Both the position numbers and the translations under genes were made by a program. DNA of 54,546 nucleotides from contig MPUH01000435.1 of NCBI GenBank assembly GCA_001970955.1, positions 1 through 54,546 of the forward strand, given 5' to 3'. The notes under the pieces are model-generated. The model had not been told where the DNA came from and ran no database searches. It saw nothing but the letters and a program-made list of their open reading frames with translations. Of this stretch, positions 49,217 through 54,546 are shown in pieces (positions within the stretch are counted from its first letter, which is position 1; each line of letters starts with the position of its first letter). This DNA comes from Stentor coeruleus (taxonomy: Eukaryota; Ciliophora; Heterotrichea; Heterotrichida; Stentoridae).

Positions 49217-50701
49217 ATGGTCAAAAGATGTTTAGTAAGAAGCTGCCGAAATGACGTAGCTTTCATGTGTGAGTGTACAGGGAACCCAATATTTATGTGC
49301 AGTTCTCATACTTCTGAGCATCTATCTATCAAAGGAAATCATCAAATATTAAGCATACTAATAAAGCCAAAAGAAGATGATCTGGGATTTATAAATAATC
49401 AATTTGCCTTGATTTTATTAAAAATAATAAGCTTTAGGGATGAAGCTCTCAAAAATACTGAGAAAATCATCAAAAAAATTATTGAAGCAAATAACAAGCT
49501 CATAAATACTTTGGATAATTTGGAAGATAGATTTAGAAAACTGTATAAAAATTCAGTCAATAATAAAGAATTAGATATGGAAGACTTTGAGTATTTAAAA
49601 AATTTGGTTGATGAAGATATGAGCTCAAGATTTGATAGTTTTAAAAAAGCGACTGATAAATTAATTGATCTCTACAATATCGATCTAAGTACCAAATCTT
49701 CTTTTCTTATATTTCCAAAAAACGTAAATGATAGAGTATTTCAAGCTATAAATTTGAAGACTTTAAAAAAAATAAACCTGACATTTGGTTATGAACTTAA
49801 AACAACTGTAAGCAATAACCTCAATCAATTAGATAATTTCGCCATTTATAATGGACTTAAAACAACTGTAAGCAATAACCCCAATCAATTAGATAATTTC
49901 ACCATTTGTAATGGACTTATAACAACTGCAAGCAATAACCCCAATCAAGTAAATAACTTAAGTATTATTATTTGTCCAATCGAAAATGAAGCATATTTAA
50001 TAATTGAAAACAATAAAGCTTATATTATGGACTTTAATTTGCTAAGTTGGAAATCTGCTTATAGTGGGTTGGACTTATATCATTTTTGTGTTAGTTCAGT
50101 CTACAAGGATAAAGTGATTTATATTTTTTCATATGGGTTTTATACGAATATAAGTAATGAAAAAGATTCTTATGCATTAAACATAAAATCAAGAACTTTT
50201 AAGAAAATTTCGACCTTTGCATATCTTAACTTTTCTAAAAAGCATATCAATACCCCAAGGTGGGGAACTGCTTCTCTTATTAAAAATGAAATCGTTTTAA
50301 CTGGATATCTTATTGATGGACTCTATCACTATAATGAAAAAAATGATGTTTTCAGTAAAATTATTGATATAGATAGTGAACGCCATAGATATATTATGAA
50401 AAATTGGATTGTTTTTCGTAATGGTCAAATTTTTGAAAATACAGGAAAATCCTTGAAATCTTATAAGCAATACGCAACTGATACAACTGTAAGTGTTTTT
50501 AAAGGTAGTTCATATTGTTTTTTCAAAAATTTTATTTATTTTATGGATAAATCTTTAAATCTTGTAAGAATCAATACAATGCTTAAAAAGATTGAAGTTA
50601 TTTCATGCAAAAATACTCAGCAGAATTTAGATTTTTACTTTACCCCTGAACCTAGTTACCAAGATATTAATGTAATCAAGGGTGACAAATCTTTATTTTG
50701 A
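49217..50701 (+). CDS. B-box-like zinc finger, coiled coil and possible kelch-like protein
   Basis: 494 residues. The N terminus has a B-box-like set of ligands: Cys5, Cys10, Cys18, Cys20, Cys28, His31, His35 and His42 (CRNDVAFMCEC, then CSSHTSEHLSIKGNH). Residues about 60-130 are coiled coil (EKIIKKIIEANNKLINTLDN). A 20-residue tandem repeat occupies about 192-246. The C-terminal half has short beta-strand-like segments with aromatic residues, suggestive of a kelch-type propeller but without clear GG motifs. The order resembles TRIM-like proteins lacking the RING, which are abundant in heterotrichs as I recall. The gene uses TGA as stop. Function unknown. Confidence 0.8.
   Translation: MVKRCLVRSCRNDVAFMCECTGNPIFMCSSHTSEHLSIKGNHQILSILIKPKEDDLGFINNQFALILLKIISFRDEALKNTEKIIKKIIEANNKLINTLDNLEDRFRKLYKNSVNNKELDMEDFEYLKNLVDEDMSSRFDSFKKATDKLIDLYNIDLSTKSSFLIFPKNVNDRVFQAINLKTLKKINLTFGYELKTTVSNNLNQLDNFAIYNGLKTTVSNNPNQLDNFTICNGLITTASNNPNQVNNLSIIICPIENEAYLIIENNKAYIMDFNLLSWKSAYSGLDLYHFCVSSVYKDKVIYIFSYGFYTNISNEKDSYALNIKSRTFKKISTFAYLNFSKKHINTPRWGTASLIKNEIVLTGYLIDGLYHYNEKNDVFSKIIDIDSERHRYIMKNWIVFRNGQIFENTGKSLKSYKQYATDTTVSVFKGSSYCFFKNFIYFMDKSLNLVRINTMLKKIEVISCKNTQQNLDFYFTPEPSYQDINVIKGDKSLF
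49791..49955 (+). repeat. 60-bp in-frame tandem repeat
   Basis: Three units with a step of exactly 60 bp inside the B-box-like gene, each encoding 20 residues (LKTTVSNNxNQLDNFxIxNG). Units 1 and 2 are nearly identical; unit 3 is more diverged and truncated. Copy number may vary between strains. Confidence 0.92.
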
Positions 50702-51466
50702 GTAATCGCTTTAGTAAATTCTTATAACTAAAATTTACGATTAATATGCATTTATGCTAAGAAGATGCAAATTCTTATTTTATATAGTTTCGTAATTAAG
50801 CCTGAGTTAACTTAGGTTAAAAAATGTTATACTTTCTCAGAGGTAAAAATGTTACCAAGTTAAGTCTTTTATATGACTTAAAGATACTCAGTACTTTATG
50901 TTTAATCTATCTTTTGTGGTTAAATTTTAATCTTAGTTTATAACTATTTTTTTTAGGTTCAGTCCAGTTAGGATGAAACGTTTTATTGACTCTTGGCTTA
51001 AGGCTATTTAATTAAGTGAAATATACGGCTTTTAAGATGAAAAATTTAGCATAAACATTTTGTCATTTATTAAGTATTAATGTAATAAAGAAATAGTATT
51101 TAGTGGTTTAAATACAATTGTCTCATATCGTCAACTTGTTGTAACTCTGATTAAACAAATCTTAAGTTTAAGTGAAGGTTGAAAATAGGGATAAAAAGTT
51201 AAATTAAATTATTTAGAATAGTAAACTACTGTTTACAATCTATTGATTCTACCTGGTCTACTTTAATATAGTTTGTATGCAACCTGGGTGTTAGGGTGTT
51301 AACTAGGTGTTGCTGTATTCAACACAATAATTTTATTATACCCTCTAATCAACCCTCTATTCTTATTATCCCACTAATAATCTTTTTCATAGCATCCCAA
51401 AGTTCTCCCGAACCATCCCTCATTTTTTATCATATTATCCAAATTTCCCATAAAAATTCCTAACTC
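50702..51466. other. Intergenic region
   Basis: No intact frame or RNA gene. A telomere-like string in the opposite orientation (GGGTGTTAGGGTGTTAAC) lies at 51286-51303. The last 150 bases are C-rich. Confidence 0.55.
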
Positions 51467-51670
51467 CTAAATTAATATCACATCTCCATTCTCAAATATC
51501 TGTTTTCTAAAACTTAATCTTCTTTTAACAAAACAACCTCCTGTACCACTAATACAATCTTTACACTTAAATATTCCACACTTAAAATCTCTAACAAAAT
51601 TTTTACGTTCCTTATCAATTTTCTTATTAAATCTAACAATTCTCCTCACATAAATCCTTAAAAAACTCAT
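51467..51670 (-). CDS. Possible small Cys-containing basic protein (67 residues)
   Basis: Short frame from ATG 51670 to stop 51467, basic N terminus (MSFLRIYVRRIVRFNKKIDK), then a Cys group CGIFKCKDCISGTGGC that could bind zinc, then a mixed tail. It is divergent from the 51756 gene, 85 bp away, and the flanking region is C-rich on the plus strand. The Cys spacing and lack of low complexity favour a real gene, but it is short and unrecognised, so only moderate support. Confidence 0.4.
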   Translation of the reverse strand: MSFLRIYVRRIVRFNKKIDKERKNFVRDFKCGIFKCKDCISGTGGCFVKRRLSFRKQIFENGDVILI

Positions 51671-51755
51671 TTAAGACCCTATTCTCTCACTCTTACAACA
51701 AATATCCTATTTCCCAACCCTAACTTAATACTTTTACATATAAATTCTTAATAAT

Positions 51756-53345
51756 ATGAGGGTTAAAGTTACCATCGGTAATAAAACTTTCGAAATTAGC
51801 TGCGGCACAGGGATACAAGACCTAGTCTGGCTTGCCATGGGTGCTGCTTATTTATATGGTAAAGAATCATATCCTCGAGGTTTCCATCAGCCAACATTAT
51901 TATCAACAATAGATGGTCGTGTGACTCATCCTAGAAAAAGAATCAATGCTGCCCTTAAAGATGGAGATGAAGTCATAGTGATTTTAAAAGATCCATCCCA
52001 GCCACAACCAAAGCAATATGTTAAATGGTATAAAAAAGCTTTTGGTGAACTAAGAAATATTATGAAACTTGTCCTACAATATTCACCTAGAGCTATAGAC
52101 TTTAGTACAGGAACCAAAATTACTGCAACAATTATAGTAAAATTCATTTATATCATGCATAAAGAGCTAAAAAATGAATTTGATGAAGAAAAATACCCTC
52201 AAAATCAGATAATTGAACTTAAGGCAAGGGATAAAACTCGTAAAGATTTTTTCGCCAAGCTTCAACTCCCATTTGGCGAAATAAAACAAATAAAACTTTA
52301 TGAAATCTCTCAAAAAAGAGATCCTTCTGAAAACCCTGAACCTAAAGAACTTCCACCTGATGAAAAAAACCATCTTAATTGTTTACCTATACCTGAACCT
52401 TGGAGTAAAAGTATGCAAAAACAAGCTATGATTGCTGAAGAACAAGAACATAAAAAAAGAGAAGAAGAAGCTGTTAAAAAAGCCCAAGAACAAATGCAAA
52501 GAGTTGAAGCAAATCCTACAGCTCCAATCAAAACCCTTTATGATGTCTGGCCTGATGCTCCTTCATCATTAGCCCCACATTTTCCTTTATTATATGATAT
52601 ATTTTCTATATACGCTAATTATCATTTGCCTGAAGAGGACATGATGAGTGCTCATGATTTTTTCCATTTTTTACGAGCTTTTGATTTAGTAAGTGATAAT
52701 GATGATATAATACAAATTATTTTAGAACTTGAGTCTGATTTAGAACCTGTGAAAAATGATGTACTTAAAGCTAAAATCAATCTTACCTATTTTCTTAATT
52801 TACTTGTAAGATTCAGTGAAATTAGAAACCCTGAGGATACTGCTTTTCATAATCTTATTGATAATATGTCGAAAAGTAAAGCGATTTGGTTACAGGATTT
52901 TGTGAAATCCGAGATGATTAAGCCTGAGATTTCTGAGATTTTTATGGAGAATTCTGAGGACTTGACGACGAAATATCTTTCTAAAGCGTCAAGGGTTAAA
53001 GGAGTTATTATTAACCTTGAAATTAATGATTTTATTATGATGATTGCGGAATGTGAACAACTTGATGATGTGGTTACAAGTGAGAAAGTGAAGCAGATTT
53101 GTGAAGATACGTTGTTTTTTAGCTCGTTTAAGGATAGTCAGATTTTGTATGCGGATTTTTTGGAAAATTTAGTCAGGCTGGCTCAGGCGGTACCTTTTAA
53201 TGAAGAGGAGATTATGCAAGCATTTTCAAATCAGCCTGAGACTGTGATTTTAGCTGAAAAATTACATTCGATTGTAAGAATACTTTGTGGGAATAAAGCC
53301 CCGATGTCTGCTGGGAGTAGAGGGATAATTAGTAGAGGGAAGTGA
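51756..53345 (+). CDS. Unrecognised 529-residue protein, ubiquitin-like N terminus
   Basis: Residues 1-80 look like a ubiquitin/DUF-like beta-grasp region (RVKVTIGNKTFEISCGTGIQ, then INAALKDGDEVIVILKDP). A helical region follows to about 180, a charged coiled coil at about 220-250 (AEEQEHKKREEEAVKKAQEQ), then a long helical C-terminal domain of about 270 residues with EF-hand-like spacing (EDMMSAHDFFHFLRAFDLV) but no calcium loops. No membrane segment. TGA is the stop. The architecture fits a ciliary or cytoskeletal structural protein (inference); I do not recognise a named family. Confidence 0.82.
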   Translation: MRVKVTIGNKTFEISCGTGIQDLVWLAMGAAYLYGKESYPRGFHQPTLLSTIDGRVTHPRKRINAALKDGDEVIVILKDPSQPQPKQYVKWYKKAFGELRNIMKLVLQYSPRAIDFSTGTKITATIIVKFIYIMHKELKNEFDEEKYPQNQIIELKARDKTRKDFFAKLQLPFGEIKQIKLYEISQKRDPSENPEPKELPPDEKNHLNCLPIPEPWSKSMQKQAMIAEEQEHKKREEEAVKKAQEQMQRVEANPTAPIKTLYDVWPDAPSSLAPHFPLLYDIFSIYANYHLPEEDMMSAHDFFHFLRAFDLVSDNDDIIQIILELESDLEPVKNDVLKAKINLTYFLNLLVRFSEIRNPEDTAFHNLIDNMSKSKAIWLQDFVKSEMIKPEISEIFMENSEDLTTKYLSKASRVKGVIINLEINDFIMMIAECEQLDDVVTSEKVKQICEDTLFFSSFKDSQILYADFLENLVRLAQAVPFNEEEIMQAFSNQPETVILAEKLHSIVRILCGNKAPMSAGSRGIISRGK

Positions 53346-54546
53346 GGTTTATAAGTTTAGGAATTTTAGCATGAGAAGGTGTAGAGAAATAATCATAAGT
53401 TGGCAAAGGTTTTAAATTTTATAAATTTAGCTTGTTTAAAGTTTGTCTTTGCTTGTAAGAATTTGAAAGGTTGTTTTAGGATTAGTGAATTGGTGATTTT
53501 TAGTTTAGAAAAAATTTGATATGAAAACTGCATAAGTTTGTTGATTCCTTTTTCTGATTACATAAAGCTAATTATTTCTCTAACGGATTTGCACAATATA
53601 ACAATGATTATTTTCAAACAGTTAGCTTCAATTTTGATTAAAACATCTTTAGAGTTTTTGATGTTCTTGATTTTTGTGAAAAAAATTACACTCCCATCTT
53701 TAAACTCTTCAATTGAAGGAATTTAAGCTCATCACCATAATTATAAGAAAAATAAGACAATACTGAGCTTTCTAGTTTTTTTTTAAGTTGTGTCTTTTGT
53801 ATTTTTAAACATATCCCTATAGGATAGAAAAAAGATATGGGTGGGATCAGATTTTAAATCCAATTAAATAATTTCTTAACTAAGTAGATATAGTAATACC
53901 AGAAGCTGTACTAAACTCTAATATTATATATAAATCCTTATATTTTTATATAAACTATATAAAAACTCTCATAAAACTTATCTTAATTATCCTTCATCTT
54001 CATTAGAATTGTCTCCAAACAAAACTTCCCTTGAGTATCTATAAATATCTATACAAGTCATTCTCTACACATATCCTAATAAATCATCGTAAAGTAGTTT
54101 TATTTCTTCAGGTCGTGCTCTTTAAGGGTAATTTATGCTGATATTTTCTTCATACGCCAAAAGTTCGCTATAAAAATTCTAATAAATATTTCATCATTTC
54201 GCTTTGTTTATATTTTCAGATTTGGCATATTCAAAATCAACCCCTAACTCTGAAGATATAAGTCTTATATGCATTTTTTCAGATACGTTTATGTGTTTTA
54301 AAATTTCTCAGTCTTCAAGATGCTTTTTTTAACATCTCTTCTGTAAGATTAAAACTTTTTGAATAGCAACTGGAATTTCTTGTTATAAATAAAAAAAATT
54401 TAGTTTTTATTCGTTTTGAAATGCTAATAGGCAACTTTTTTACATTTTTTTTATAGGAGCTGTTATAACTTATTTGATATTTCGGAATAATTATAATATA
54501 TTTTCCCGATAAAAGTTTTAAATCAAATTATATAGGAATATTTTTT
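53346..54546 (-). other. Window end, no intact gene; decayed coding-like sequence
   Basis: Bases 53346-53560 are the G/T-rich 3' flank of the preceding gene. On the minus strand, 54390 to 53987 reads in one frame as coding-like blocks broken by stops: HINVSEKMHIRLISSELGVD, ARPEEIKLLYDDLLGYV, IDIYRYSREVLFGDNSNEDE then stop. The stop number is close to what chance would give, so this is a weak candidate pseudogene. Another minus-strand open block near 53725-53560 (PSIEEFKDGSVIFFTKIKNI) is equally uncertain. Confidence 0.35.

Overview
This window looks like macronuclear DNA of a heterotrich ciliate close to Stentor. The genome is AT-rich (my impression, not computed) and gene-dense. The standard genetic code is used: TAA, TAG and TGA all act as stops, and Trp is TGG throughout long conserved frames. 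Introns are extremely short. Five are visible: four of 15 nt and one of 16 nt, all GT...AG. Several restore conserved protein motifs exactly when removed. Related heterotrichs that read TGA as Trp (Blepharisma) or all stops as sense (Condylostoma) fit less well.

Layout. 1-1177 holds a minus-strand kinesin with a C-terminal motor, cut by the window edge. 2225-3587 holds a heavily broken Pescadillo (PES1) pseudogene. 3.9-20 kb is a signalling-rich stretch: a MAPKKK-like kinase with an acylation-type N terminus, two dual-specificity phosphatases, a CK2 alpha subunit, a PP2C, a PTEN-like phosphatase, two four-helix membrane proteins and a tandem array of three LITAF-like genes. A second pseudogene, ribosomal protein L14e, lies just downstream of PTEN on the same strand. 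20-22.5 kb has no intact gene but contains decayed coding-like sequence on the minus strand.

22.7-44 kb carries cytoskeletal or cilium-type proteins (coiled-coil, EF-hand), a CTD/NIF-type phosphatase, a DHHC palmitoyltransferase with two tiny introns, a C9orf85-like protein divergent from an alpha/beta hydrolase, a 1345-residue multi-EF-hand protein, and a cyclic-nucleotide-binding cation channel. 45-54.5 kb carries a four-helix membrane protein with tail repeats, mitochondrial ribosomal protein uL13m, a B-box-like protein with a 20-residue tandem repeat, and an unrecognised 529-residue protein.

Genes are separate transcription units on both strands, with intergenic gaps of about 60 bp to 2 kb. 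In the gaps I inspected, sequence upstream of a gene is C-rich and G-poor on its sense strand, and downstream sequence is the reverse, so gene borders are visible as skew switches. Many starts have a TATA-like string within about 30 bp of the ATG, suggesting short leaders.

Six single N characters are each flanked by near-perfect direct duplications of 63-155 bp. I read these as unmerged contig overlaps, not biology. Two of them add false residues (about 47 and 40) to predicted proteins. The best biological findings are the two ribosome-related pseudogenes, the intron inside the DHHC signature, the Asn-for-His change in the PTEN active site, the GC-rich hairpin upstream of that gene, and shared decayed sequence between the 3.6 kb and 22.5 kb regions.
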